A stretch of 53,838 nucleotides of DNA from positions 1 through 53,838 of the forward strand of contig JAIXXJ010000023.1 of the NCBI GenBank assembly GCA_027490815.1. Direction: 5' to 3'. Below are positions 37,744 through 46,074 of this stretch, one piece after another. The position numbers and the translations under genes are program-made. Position 1 is the stretch's first letter. Each line of letters begins with the position of its first letter. The DNA comes from Streptomycetaceae bacterium (lineage in GTDB: Bacteria > Actinomycetota > Actinomycetes > Nanopelagicales > Nanopelagicaceae). A model generated the notes under the pieces. The model searched no databases and was not told the DNA's origin. It saw only the letters and a program-made list of their open reading frames with translations.

Positions 37744-37860
37744 ATGAGTGATCTCTTTCCACAAGTAACTTCAGATGAAATTGATCCAGAAGCTGCTGCA
37801 GAGCAAGCAAAACGAGACGCCGAAATTATTTCAGATAAACCGCCTCACCACCAAGATTAA
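37744..37860 (+). CDS. 38-residue acidic protein ending in PPHHQD
   Basis: A short frame starting MSDLFPQVTSDEIDPEAAA, rich in Glu/Asp and Ala, with a predicted helix and the tail DKPPHHQD. A similar small protein with a PPHH-type tail occurs in other actinobacteria (from memory, unverified). It has a good leaderless promoter and overlaps the convergent fmdB-like gene by 4 nt. Function is unknown. The two histidines at the end could bind metal. Confidence 0.6.
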   Translation: MSDLFPQVTSDEIDPEAAAEQAKRDAEIISDKPPHHQD

Positions 37861-38096
37861 TCAGGCTTGGGTGCAGGTGATGTTGGTGACGCTTTTGGTG
37901 GATCGGCTGCAACAGATTTTTTCGCTGAATCGGTTTTGTAAAAACCAGAACCCTTAAAGACCACTCCAACCGCCGAATAAATCTTGCGAATTTCACCCTG
38001 ACATTCTGGACACTTTGTCAGAGATTCATCTGAGAAACTCTGAACTACTTCAAACTCATGGGCGCATGCGATGCATGAATATTGATATGTAGGCAT
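37857..38096 (-). CDS. FmdB-family zinc ribbon protein
   Basis: 79 residues from MPTYQYSCIACAHEFEV. A zinc ribbon is formed by CxxC (IACAHEF region) and CPEC, followed by a low-complexity Ala/Pro/Ser/Lys tail. The ATG at 38094-38096 has GGAG 5 nt upstream and matches the universal family start MPTYxY; a start 5 codons earlier is not needed. The mycobacterial equivalent is Rv0991c. A chaperone-like or regulatory role is suspected for the family. Confidence 0.9.
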   Translation of the reverse strand: MPTYQYSCIACAHEFEVVQSFSDESLTKCPECQGEIRKIYSAVGVVFKGSGFYKTDSAKKSVAADPPKASPTSPAPKPD

Positions 38097-38234
38097 CCGA
38101 GCTCCTCTCATGCTTGAGTAAACCTTGTTGTAAGTGATTCCTGCCCGCCTCTCGCTTTTTAAGGCGATTTACCGGAGCATGAATTAGGGGTATGCATTAA
38201 TTGTAAAGAAATGAGACGATTGGAGCGAATCAAG

Positions 38235-38248
38235 GCGCTATCTAGCGC
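38235..38248. promoter_or_regulatory. Dyad GCGCTA-TC-TAGCGC upstream of the CopC-like gene
   Basis: A perfect 6+2+6 inverted repeat 27 nt before the copC ATG, in the 164 nt gap after fmdB. It is a candidate repressor site for the CopC/CopD-CtaG operon. Otherwise the gap shows only AT-rich sequence and a GAGAGGAAGAG ribosome site. Confidence 0.4.
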
Positions 38249-38275
38249 TGCCATTATCGGGTTTGAGAGGAAGAG

Positions 38276-38824
38276 ATGACAAAAATTAATCTTCGTTTTT
38301 CTGCAGCAGCCATGCTCCTTTCATTTAGCTTTCTCTCTTTAAATCCATTCACAGCAGGTGCCAATACTTTAGTAAGCACTTCACCAATTAGTGGCTCAAC
38401 AGTTTCTGTCTCCCCAACAAATGTGACTATCACAGGCCAACTTCCACTCTTGGCTGATGCAGTTGATGCAAATGTGATTACAGTTAAAGATCCAAATGGC
38501 GATCGCGTTGATGATGGAACAATTTCCATTTCAGATCTAAGTGCTTCAGTTGGATTAAAATCACTTGTAGTGACAGGAATGTACAGAGTTAGCTATTCAT
38601 TACTCTCTGAGGCAGATGAGCCTTTAGTCGGCGAATTTTCTTTCAAATATTTAGCTCCAAGTAATATTGCACCTGTCGAGCCAAATCCAGAACCAACACA
38701 AAGCCAAAGTCCCGCAAGTAGCAGTTGGGCTACAAACGTATTTGTAATTTTATTGCTTATAGGCGCAGTAATCGTCACCATCGGCTTATCACTATATGCA
38801 CGTAAACTCTTCTCTGAAAGATGA
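38276..38824 (+). CDS. CopC-domain secreted/membrane-anchored protein lacking histidine
   Basis: 182 residues: signal peptide (about 1-29, cleavage near TAGA-NT), a CopC-like beta-sandwich (about 30-128, STSPISGSTVSVSPTNVTI and GEFSFKYL), a Pro/Ser/Gln linker, and a C-terminal membrane helix (FVILLLIGAVIVTIGLSLY). CopC normally begins its mature form with a copper-binding His and has a second His in a DGHP motif. Here those positions read Asn and EADEP, and the whole protein contains no His and no Cys. It may have lost copper binding. ATGA overlap joins it to the CopD-CtaG gene. Confidence 0.82.
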   Translation: MTKINLRFSAAAMLLSFSFLSLNPFTAGANTLVSTSPISGSTVSVSPTNVTITGQLPLLADAVDANVITVKDPNGDRVDDGTISISDLSASVGLKSLVVTGMYRVSYSLLSEADEPLVGEFSFKYLAPSNIAPVEPNPEPTQSQSPASSSWATNVFVILLLIGAVIVTIGLSLYARKLFSER

Positions 38825-40668
38825 ATTTCTTAACTCTTAGCTTTAAGTTTCTAAATCTTGCTGGATCTTTTGCAACAGTTGGCTCCTTGCTTGCTATGGC
38901 TTTTTTGCTTTTTGATGTTGGCGGCAAGTTCTCTGCGTCCAGTGAAAAGTTAAGAACTTTTCTCAAGATTTCAGCACTGGCTTGGTTTATTGGCGCAGTC
39001 GGAACAGTTGTACTTACTCTTGCCACAATCTTGGCAACCTCAATTCAAGGTGCCCTAGATCTAACCGTTCTCCGATCTTTTCTTACTCAAATTACCTTAG
39101 GTCGGTATTTGGGGGTTCAAACCCTGATAGCGCTAGTTGTTTTGTTTGCTGCATTTAAAGTTCGCTCTGTAATCACGACCACAGCTTTGATGTTTGTTGC
39201 TCTAGCAGGAATTACTGCACCTGTTTTTCAAAGCCATGCTGCTTCAAGTGGGTCGCATATGCTGGTAATTGGCTCGCTAGTTATTCATGTCATTGCGCTT
39301 AGCTTGTGGGTGGGCGGAATCTTTGCAATTGCTTTTCTCTCCTCAACCGATCGAGTGATAGCGGTTCCTAGATTTAGTCAGTTGGCGCTGTGGGCGGCAA
39401 TAGCGGTTGTACTCAGCGGAGTAGTTAATGCCTGGGCCCGACTTAATTTTGTTGGGGCTTGGGACTCAGCTTATGCACGAGTTGTAATTGCTAAGGCGAT
39501 TGCAACTATTGCATTGGTGGGCCTTGGTTATTTACACCGCAAGAATTTGGAAAAAAAGAGCGAAATAAACTGGCTAAGTTTTGGACGACTTCTCACAGTT
39601 GAAGCATTAATCATGGGCATAACTGTGATCATGGGATCTTGGTTAAGTTCAAATGCTTCACCAGATCGTCCTGGCAATCAAGAATTTAATGCTGCACTAT
39701 CAATCGTTGGAATAAACACACCAGCAGAACCAACGTTGTCTCGAGTTTTGCTTGGCTATGAACCAAACTCCTTAATAATCGGTGTATTGGTTTTACTCGT
39801 CGCCCTATATATAAAGGGTGTGGTTGTTCTTACAAAACGTGGGGATAAATGGCCAGTAGGTAGAACTGTTTCCTTTGCACTTGGAATCTCGGCTGTTGAT
39901 TTTGCAACTAGTGGTGGATTAGGGCTCTATGCCAATTTCTCATTTTCATATCACATGATTTCACACATGGTTATTGGAATGATTGCACCGATTGGTTTGG
40001 TATTGGGTGCACCAATTACTTTGGCTTTGCGCACTTTGCCACAAGCGCGTAATTCTCAAGAGCGCGGCATACGAGGATCATTGATAACTGTTTTACATTC
40101 AAAAATTGGGATTGCTTTTACTAATCCAATCGTTGCTCTGGTCATTTTTGATGGCTCATTGTTTGCTCTTTATTTCACAGATTTGTTTGCAGTAATGATG
40201 TCAAGCCATGTGGGACATTTGTTTATGAGCCTTCATTTCCTTGCGGCAGGTTATCTATTCTTTTCAGTGATAATCGGGGTTGATCCAAATCCGCGAAAGA
40301 TTCCACATTTACTGCGCATAGTGGTCCTATTTGCGGCCATGAGTATTCATGCATTTTTCTCCGTTGCATTGATGTCGACTACAACTCTGATTGACAACGG
40401 CTACTACGCATCACTTCAAACGCCTTGGGTTACAGATCTTTTGGCCGACCAAAAATTAGGTGGATCAATCGGTTGGGCAATGGGAGAGGTTCCAATCCTG
40501 CTTGCTTTAATTGCAACCTTTATTCAGTGGATGCGCGATGATTCCCGTGAAAGTAAGCGAATTGATCGCAATATTGCACGCAGTGCAGCCATGGGGCAAC
40601 CTGATGAATTAGCCGACTATAATTTGTATCTACAAAAGCTTGCCCAACGCGACAAGAATGGTTCCTAA
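38821..40668 (+). CDS. CopD domain fused to CtaG (caa3-type oxidase assembly factor)
   Basis: A 615-residue polytopic membrane protein. The first half (about 1-300) is CopD-like with FQSHAASSGSHMLVIG and HVIALSLWVGGIF. The second half (about 330-580) is a Caa3_CtaG domain with FSYHMISHMVIGMIAPIGLVLGAP and SSHVGHLFMSLHFLAAGYLF. The fusion is known from actinobacteria (mycobacterial Rv0102 type). The likely role is copper transfer to cytochrome c oxidase. Its histidines are kept, unlike those of its CopC partner. Confidence 0.9.
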   Translation: MNFLTLSFKFLNLAGSFATVGSLLAMAFLLFDVGGKFSASSEKLRTFLKISALAWFIGAVGTVVLTLATILATSIQGALDLTVLRSFLTQITLGRYLGVQTLIALVVLFAAFKVRSVITTTALMFVALAGITAPVFQSHAASSGSHMLVIGSLVIHVIALSLWVGGIFAIAFLSSTDRVIAVPRFSQLALWAAIAVVLSGVVNAWARLNFVGAWDSAYARVVIAKAIATIALVGLGYLHRKNLEKKSEINWLSFGRLLTVEALIMGITVIMGSWLSSNASPDRPGNQEFNAALSIVGINTPAEPTLSRVLLGYEPNSLIIGVLVLLVALYIKGVVVLTKRGDKWPVGRTVSFALGISAVDFATSGGLGLYANFSFSYHMISHMVIGMIAPIGLVLGAPITLALRTLPQARNSQERGIRGSLITVLHSKIGIAFTNPIVALVIFDGSLFALYFTDLFAVMMSSHVGHLFMSLHFLAAGYLFFSVIIGVDPNPRKIPHLLRIVVLFAAMSIHAFFSVALMSTTTLIDNGYYASLQTPWVTDLLADQKLGGSIGWAMGEVPILLALIATFIQWMRDDSRESKRIDRNIARSAAMGQPDELADYNLYLQKLAQRDKNGS

Positions 40669-41813
40669 TGGACAACGTATTTGATCTTCCTTCCGAATAT
40701 AAGGAGTTGCGTACAAGCGTGCGTGCGTTGGCGGAAAATGAAATTGCCCCACATGCACAAGCAGTAGACGAAGAGCACCGTTTTCCAGTTGAGGCAAAAA
40801 ATGCACTTATCAAAAATGGTCTATTTGCTGCCCATGTTCCAACAGAGTATGGCGGTGACGGAGCAGATGCACTTGCAACAGTTTTGATTATTGAAGAAGT
40901 TGCCCGAGTTTGTGGTTCTTCATCATTAATCCCTGCAGTAAATAAATTGGGATCTGTACCGTTGTTACTTGGTGGCAATGAAGATCAGAAAAAGCGTTGG
41001 CTTCCTCAGTTAGTAAATGGTTCTGGATTTTCTTACTGTCTTTCTGAATCAGAAGCAGGATCAGATGCTGCTGCGCTACGAACTAAAGTTGAACGATCTG
41101 GAGATGGCTGGGTTCTAAACGGAAGTAAGAAGTGGATTACAAATGCTGGGGAGTCTGATTTTTACTCTGTAATCGCCCAAGGTGATCCATCACTTGGTAC
41201 AAAAGGAATAACCGCATTTATTGTTGAAAAATCAGATCCAGGTGTTTCATTTGGTGCACCTGAGAAGAAAATGGGAATGCGTGGTTCTCCTACTCGTGAA
41301 GTTTATTTCGACAATGTTCAACTAAGCGATGATCGTCGAATCAGTGAAGTTGGAAAAGGTTTTGCTTTAGCGATGGATACTCTTGACCATACGCGCATCA
41401 CAATTGCTGCACAGGCAATTGGCTTGGCTCAAGGTGCATTTGATGTCGCGACAAAGTATGCACACGAGCGCCAACAGTTTGGAAAGCCTATTTTTGATTT
41501 CCAAGCGATTCAATTCATGTTGGCCGATATGGCTATGAATATTGAATCAGCACGCCTTCTTACATATTCAGCAGCGGTCAAAAGTGAGAATAATGAAAAG
41601 GACCTTCGATTCTTCTCTGCTGCTAGTAAGTGTCTTGCAAGTGATGTGGCCATGAAAGTCACACAAGATGCTATTCAAGTTTTAGGTGGCTATGGGTATG
41701 TGAGCGATTATCCAGTCGAGCGAATGATGCGCGATACAAAATTAACTCAGATTTACGAAGGAACCAATCAAATTCAACGTGTTGTGATGGCTCGCAATTT
41801 ACCTAACGGTTAA
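40668..41813 (+). CDS. Acyl-CoA dehydrogenase
   Basis: A 381-residue FAD enzyme that introduces a trans-2 double bond in acyl-CoA. It has YCLSESEAGSDAAALRT, NGSKKWITNAGESDFY, the FAD/tetramer block ERQQFGKPIFDFQAIQFMLA, and the C-terminal IQVLGGYGYVSDYPVERMMRD with the catalytic Glu in YEGTNQIQRVV. The ATG overlaps the CopD-CtaG stop by 1 nt. Chain-length preference is not visible. Confidence 0.95.
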   Translation: MDNVFDLPSEYKELRTSVRALAENEIAPHAQAVDEEHRFPVEAKNALIKNGLFAAHVPTEYGGDGADALATVLIIEEVARVCGSSSLIPAVNKLGSVPLLLGGNEDQKKRWLPQLVNGSGFSYCLSESEAGSDAAALRTKVERSGDGWVLNGSKKWITNAGESDFYSVIAQGDPSLGTKGITAFIVEKSDPGVSFGAPEKKMGMRGSPTREVYFDNVQLSDDRRISEVGKGFALAMDTLDHTRITIAAQAIGLAQGAFDVATKYAHERQQFGKPIFDFQAIQFMLADMAMNIESARLLTYSAAVKSENNEKDLRFFSAASKCLASDVAMKVTQDAIQVLGGYGYVSDYPVERMMRDTKLTQIYEGTNQIQRVVMARNLPNG

Positions 41814-42345
41814 AGCGAATTAAAACCGACGGTGTTGCCGCGGCATCTAATGCAACATCATGTGGTTCATGCGGAAGCTCTTCACTAGAAAGCTCACCCG
41901 GATAAACCAAACCAATCTTCCACGCATTAAGGGCCGGCAAAGAGCGGTCGTAATATCCTCCACCTTGACCAAGCCGATAGCCAGATTGATCAACTCTCAA
42001 TGCAGGAACAACGATCGCCGTGATTACGGATAAGTCTGTAATAGCAGTACCTGTTGGTTCAAGGATTTTTTTCTTTGCACGCAGTGAACTCTGCTCACCA
42101 TTCCAGTCGACCCACTCAAGAAGGTCCCCATTAATTCTCGGCAGATAAAGCTTTTTTCCACTTCGCAAAAATGCCTGATTGATCTCTTCAGTGCTCGGCT
42201 CAGTTTCATAGGAAATATAAGATGCAATACCTGTAGCCGATTGAATCTCTGGTGCCTTCAAAATGACATTAAAATTTGATGGTATGAACTTTTGAGTTCG
42301 ATCGCGACGTGCCCGCTCTCTAATCTGCTCTTTATCAACGCCCAT
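41803..42345 (-). CDS. 5-formyltetrahydrofolate cyclo-ligase
   Basis: 180 residues. Converts 5-formyl-THF to 5,10-methenyl-THF with ATP. The N-terminal RERARRDRTQ is the usual basic start, and the GYRLGQGGGYYDRSLPAL block is the family signature. GGGAG precedes the ATG by 6 nt. The 3' end overlaps the acyl-CoA dehydrogenase gene by 11 nt. In mycobacteria galU lies between this gene and the MoeA/Glp gene; here the gap is only 54 nt and galU is absent. Confidence 0.93.
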   Translation of the reverse strand: MGVDKEQIRERARRDRTQKFIPSNFNVILKAPEIQSATGIASYISYETEPSTEEINQAFLRSGKKLYLPRINGDLLEWVDWNGEQSSLRAKKKILEPTGTAITDLSVITAIVVPALRVDQSGYRLGQGGGYYDRSLPALNAWKIGLVYPGELSSEELPHEPHDVALDAAATPSVLIRFNR

Positions 42346-42387
42346 TTAAATCTCCCGTGAAATCCCAAAGATAAAACTTAATAGAAG

Positions 42388-42393
42388 TAGGGT
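42388..42393 (+). promoter_or_regulatory. -10 box of the glp gene
   Basis: TAGGGT lies 6 nt before the ATG at 42400. No ribosome site is present, indicating a leaderless mRNA for the Glp-RimJ-GlpR operon. Confidence 0.55.
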
Positions 42394-42399
42394 TCGATT

Positions 42400-43314
42400 A
42401 TGCCAGAACACACTCGGGTGGATGAGTTTCTTACTTCACTCCTTTCTATTTGTAAGCCGCTTGAGCCTTTTGAGATGTCCCTACTTGATGCTCATGGGGC
42501 AACATTGGCCGAAGATGTTTACGCCGGCGAACGTTTAGTTTTACGAACAGGTACACGAATACGCTCTACTCAAATTGGTTTGGCAGCATCTATTGGACGC
42601 GATCATTTACCAACTAGACCACATCCTCGAGTCGTAGTTCTTTCAGCGGGCCCAGATCTTGTTGAACCAGGACAACCACTTAAAGATTCCAGTGATGAAT
42701 ATGAGACTAATTCCTGGCTACTTACAACTGCAGTTCGCGAAGTTGGAGCAGTTGCATATCGCGTGCATTCAATTCCAGATACTGAAGAAGAGTTACAGAA
42801 AGTAATTGAAGATCAATTGGTGCGTGCAGATTTAATTATAATTTCTGGAGAACGCCATGATGATTCCTTTGACCTAATCACGCGCACTCTTTCCTCTCTT
42901 GGAACAATAACCACAGTTGATATGGCAATAGAGGCAAGTGGGCGACACAATTTTGGAACGATAGGTCCAGACCAGATACCGGTAGTTACGCTGCCTGGTG
43001 ATCCAATCTCTGCATACATTTCATTTGAACTTTTTGTTCGGCCAATGATCCGAACAATGCTAGGTGCTGCAACAATCCATCGACCTTCTGTTAAAGCTTC
43101 GCTAGAAAAACCAATTGAATCTACAGAAGGTATGCGTTCTTATATTCGCGCGGTTTTGGCAGAAGATGGAAAGTCAGTGATGCCTTTAGAATCTCAAGAT
43201 GAGCAATCCACACTTTCTGATGCAAATGCATTTATCGCAATTTCTGAAGGAGATACGTCCTTTAAAACTGGTGATCGTGTAAACGTCGTAGTTTTAGAGC
43301 GACGATACATTTAG
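42400..43314 (+). CDS. glp: Gephyrin-like (MoeA-family) protein Glp, reduced and probably non-catalytic
   Basis: 304 residues versus about 400 for MoeA. The N-terminal helices and the MPT-binding core fold are recognisable (VVVLSAGPDLVEPG, DLIIISGERHDDSFDLITRTL, VVTLPGDPISAYISFELFVRPMI). Domain II with the SAMDGYA motif is missing, the SGGVSxG loop reads SGERHDD, and the PGKP motif with its catalytic Lys reads ASGRHNFG. Molybdate insertion is therefore unlikely. In Corynebacterium a gephyrin-like Glp binds FtsZ and the receptor GlpR in division. The GlpR-like gene two positions downstream supports that role here. Confidence 0.75.
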   Translation: MPEHTRVDEFLTSLLSICKPLEPFEMSLLDAHGATLAEDVYAGERLVLRTGTRIRSTQIGLAASIGRDHLPTRPHPRVVVLSAGPDLVEPGQPLKDSSDEYETNSWLLTTAVREVGAVAYRVHSIPDTEEELQKVIEDQLVRADLIIISGERHDDSFDLITRTLSSLGTITTVDMAIEASGRHNFGTIGPDQIPVVTLPGDPISAYISFELFVRPMIRTMLGAATIHRPSVKASLEKPIESTEGMRSYIRAVLAEDGKSVMPLESQDEQSTLSDANAFIAISEGDTSFKTGDRVNVVVLERRYI

Positions 43315-43320
43315 GTAACT

Positions 43321-43887
43321 ATGAGTAGAGCGTGGCCAATCGTCATTAAAAATGAAGAACTAATCCTCAGGCCTTTGCGATTTCGAGATGTTCAAAAATG
43401 GAATCGAGTTAGGGCAGAGAATCGAGATTGGTTATCTCCATGGGAGGCCACCATTCCCAGCATTAGCCAAGAAAATATTGCAGAACTTCCAACTTTCTTT
43501 GGAATGGTGCGCTCTCTTCAACATGAGGCCCGCAATGGACGATCTTTTTCATTTGCAGTTTGGAAGGGTCAGAGTTTAATAGGACAGATATCTCTCAGTG
43601 GCGTTATTTATGGCGCAATGCGCGGGGGCCACATTGGATATTGGATAGATCGCAACTATGCCAATCGCGGATATACAACAATGGCCGTAGAAATGCTGAC
43701 CGAATATGCTTTTAAAGAGTTAAATCTGCACCGTATAGAAATTAATTTGCGTCCTGAAAACGCAGCTTCCCGAAAGGTAGCTGAAAAAGCCGGTTATGTT
43801 CTTGAGGGTGAAAGACCTCGATATTTACATATCGATGGGCAATGGCGAGATCACATAGTTTTTGTCAAGGAAAATCCTGGGCTTTAG
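43321..43887 (+). CDS. GNAT N-acetyltransferase, RimJ-like
   Basis: A 188-residue GNAT enzyme. It has the N-terminal LILRPLRFRDVQKW, the acetyl-CoA loop region HIGYWIDRNYANRGYTTMAVEML, and the RimJ/RimL-type RIEINLRPENAASRKVAEKAGYVLEGE. AGGT lies just before the ATG, 6 nt after the glp stop. The family acetylates protein N-termini such as ribosomal S5, but the target here is unknown. Its place between glp and glpR is conserved in actinobacteria. Confidence 0.9.
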   Translation: MSRAWPIVIKNEELILRPLRFRDVQKWNRVRAENRDWLSPWEATIPSISQENIAELPTFFGMVRSLQHEARNGRSFSFAVWKGQSLIGQISLSGVIYGAMRGGHIGYWIDRNYANRGYTTMAVEMLTEYAFKELNLHRIEINLRPENAASRKVAEKAGYVLEGERPRYLHIDGQWRDHIVFVKENPGL

Positions 43888-43938
43888 TAGTGCTTAAATC
43901 CCCGAAAAACATGGGGGGCTTACTTAAGATTTACCATT

Positions 43939-44715
43939 ATGGCTTCGGGTCTAATCTATCTAGCAATCATCGGTATGTGGGTTGCTTATTTTGCGCCCCG
44001 TTGGATCCACGACCGTAATGAATTCTCAGGAAAATCAGTTGAACAATTTAAATCTGCACTTCGAGTGGTTGCCGCGCAATCACCAGGTGGCGGGGATACT
44101 TCTGGAGCAATTCACATTGATTTAGATCGTGAAGCAAAAGTTCGTCAATTACTTTTGCGCAGAAGAATTATCTTCACCATTATTACATTTTCAATTGTCA
44201 CAACAATTGTTGGAGGCTTTATGAAGACCATGCCATTTCTATATGCACTCGTTCCACTTTCTGCAATGTTGGTATATGTTGCAAATGTGCGACGACACGT
44301 AATCGCTGATCAGTTGTATAAGCGTCGTGTTACACAGTTGCAACGTCGTAGTTCTGGTGTGTCTGCAACAAACTTGGCAGAAGTTGTGCAACCAAAAGCA
44401 AACACCGAACATTGGATACCTTTGTCAGAGCGTGAACTAAAGGGCGTAGTAATTGTGCCTCGTGGTTCTGCTACATATCAAAATGTTTGGCAGCCAACAG
44501 AAGTTCCAGTTCCAACGTATGTAAATGCACCAAAAGCTGTACAGTCCAAACGAGTTATCGATTTAACAACTCCTGGTCAGTGGTCAGAGGAGCAAGAACT
44601 ACTTGAAAGACAGGCGTTAGCTGCGGCATCACCATCTCGTGATGAGATCTTTGATCAACAGTTAGCTGATGAAGCTGTCGAACGGTTGAATCAGTCTCGC
44701 GCTGCTAACGAATAA
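43939..44715 (+). CDS. glpR: GlpR-like (SepX-type) membrane protein of the division apparatus
   Basis: 258 residues. An N-terminal membrane helix (GLIYLAIIGMWVAYFAPRW) is followed by a cytoplasmic stretch, two more hydrophobic segments (about 78-113), and a long soluble C-terminal tail with EHWIPLSERELKGVVIVPRG and VIDLTTPGQWSEEQ. The start and layout match the actinobacterial membrane family named as receptor of gephyrin-like Glp. A -10-like TAAGAT lies 8 nt before the ATG. Expected to recruit Glp to the septum (inference). Confidence 0.72.
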   Translation: MASGLIYLAIIGMWVAYFAPRWIHDRNEFSGKSVEQFKSALRVVAAQSPGGGDTSGAIHIDLDREAKVRQLLLRRRIIFTIITFSIVTTIVGGFMKTMPFLYALVPLSAMLVYVANVRRHVIADQLYKRRVTQLQRRSSGVSATNLAEVVQPKANTEHWIPLSERELKGVVIVPRGSATYQNVWQPTEVPVPTYVNAPKAVQSKRVIDLTTPGQWSEEQELLERQALAAASPSRDEIFDQQLADEAVERLNQSRAANE

Positions 44716-44751
44716 GCCACGAATAAAGATCTAAGGAATCAGATCAGGCTC

Positions 44752-46026
44752 TCAAATCCAAGAGTCAAACCACATGCGTGCTTGCCATTGTTCGTAAGTA
44801 ATTAACTGACCTGTGTACAGCGGTAAAAAGTATAAGAAACATAGAAAAATTGCCGTAAATCCTGCTGCAACAATTCCCTGCGATACCACCGGTTTTAAAC
44901 GACTAGCTAGCAACAACTTTGCACAGTAAACGATCGCTAAAATTAAAAATGGTTCGATGATAATTGCATAAAAACTAAACATTGTTCGCTCAGGTATTGC
45001 AAACCACGGTAGATAACCCGCGACTAATCCAATGACGACAATGTTGGCTGCTGGATCTATCGTTCTATTTCTTAATGATTTAATCCAGTATCTGATGATA
45101 ATAATGATGGCAACTGTCCCTATCCACCATAGAAATGGTGTTCCGAGTGCCAAAACTTCACGGGAGCACTCATCGCTTGCGCAACCTTTTGGTGAGTCAT
45201 AGAAAAATGAAGTTGGCCGAGCCATCACTAACCAACCCAAGGGATTTGATTGATAAGGATGTTTTTCGGTCAAACCAACATGAAAACCAAACATCTCGGA
45301 GTGGTAATTAATCAGTGCGATTATCGGGTTGCTAGAACTCTGACGATCCCATCCTCGGTCAGAAAGGAACCAACCCATCCATGTAAATGCGTATACAGCT
45401 AGTGGAAGTAATCCAAAACTTGCAAGAGTTTTTCCAATTTTGCGAGGTGTCTGGCGAATATCTTGTGCAACTAATATTCGATAAAGTGTAATAAAAGCAA
45501 TTACAGCGATGAAATAAATTGCACTCCACTTACAACCAAGTGCTAAACCAAAGGCAAGCCCTGCCCACCAATTTCTATTCCTGATCCACAAATAAATTCC
45601 AAGAAGAGTGAAGAAAGTTAGAAATAGATCGAGTAGGGCAGTTCGTGAATGGACTAATAAAAGTCCATCGCTAGCCATTAATCCTGCAGCAAGAGCCGTT
45701 AAGACAGGGGAATAGAAAAGCACATGAACTAAACGTGCAAATAGAAGTATGAGTAAAGTTCCAAAGACTGCTGTGGCAAATCGCCATCCAAATTCATTGT
45801 TCCCAAAGATCGCCATTCCACTTGCTATAAGCCATTTTCCAACAGGTGGATGAACAATGAACTCAGGGCTCGCGCCGGTAACTTCAACCCCAAAATTAAG
45901 AAAGTCTTGCGCGCCATCGACATAGTAAAGCTCATCAAAGATAAAACCTTTTGGTGAACTTAAATTAAACAATCTCAGCACAAATGAAGCCAAAGAGATG
46001 AGAAGAGGGGCAATGGCAGCGGTCAC
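44752..46026 (-). CDS. pmt: Polyprenol-phosphate-mannose protein mannosyltransferase (PMT family)
   Basis: 424 residues with about ten membrane helices. The catalytic Asp-Glu is in FIFDELYYVDGAQDFL after the first helix, and HPPVGKWLI, LLLVHSRTALLDLFLTFF and GLALGCKWSAIYFI follow. It adds mannose to secreted Ser/Thr proteins (Rv1002c type). It is about 100 residues shorter than the mycobacterial protein, mainly at the N-terminus. The start is a GTG with TACCCT (46033-46038) 6 nt upstream, so the GTG start appears leaderless. Confidence 0.9.
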   Translation of the reverse strand: MTAAIAPLLISLASFVLRLFNLSSPKGFIFDELYYVDGAQDFLNFGVEVTGASPEFIVHPPVGKWLIASGMAIFGNNEFGWRFATAVFGTLLILLFARLVHVLFYSPVLTALAAGLMASDGLLLVHSRTALLDLFLTFFTLLGIYLWIRNRNWWAGLAFGLALGCKWSAIYFIAVIAFITLYRILVAQDIRQTPRKIGKTLASFGLLPLAVYAFTWMGWFLSDRGWDRQSSSNPIIALINYHSEMFGFHVGLTEKHPYQSNPLGWLVMARPTSFFYDSPKGCASDECSREVLALGTPFLWWIGTVAIIIIIRYWIKSLRNRTIDPAANIVVIGLVAGYLPWFAIPERTMFSFYAIIIEPFLILAIVYCAKLLLASRLKPVVSQGIVAAGFTAIFLCFLYFLPLYTGQLITYEQWQARMWFDSWI

Positions 46027-46074
46027 CGGTCAAGGGTATGGGCGATTACTCAAAAATACTGAGAGTATTACGCC

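Noticed and set aside
43902-43924. CCCC/GGGG stem between rimJ-like and glpR genes
   Set aside because: Only about 4 strong pairs and no U tract; too weak to call.
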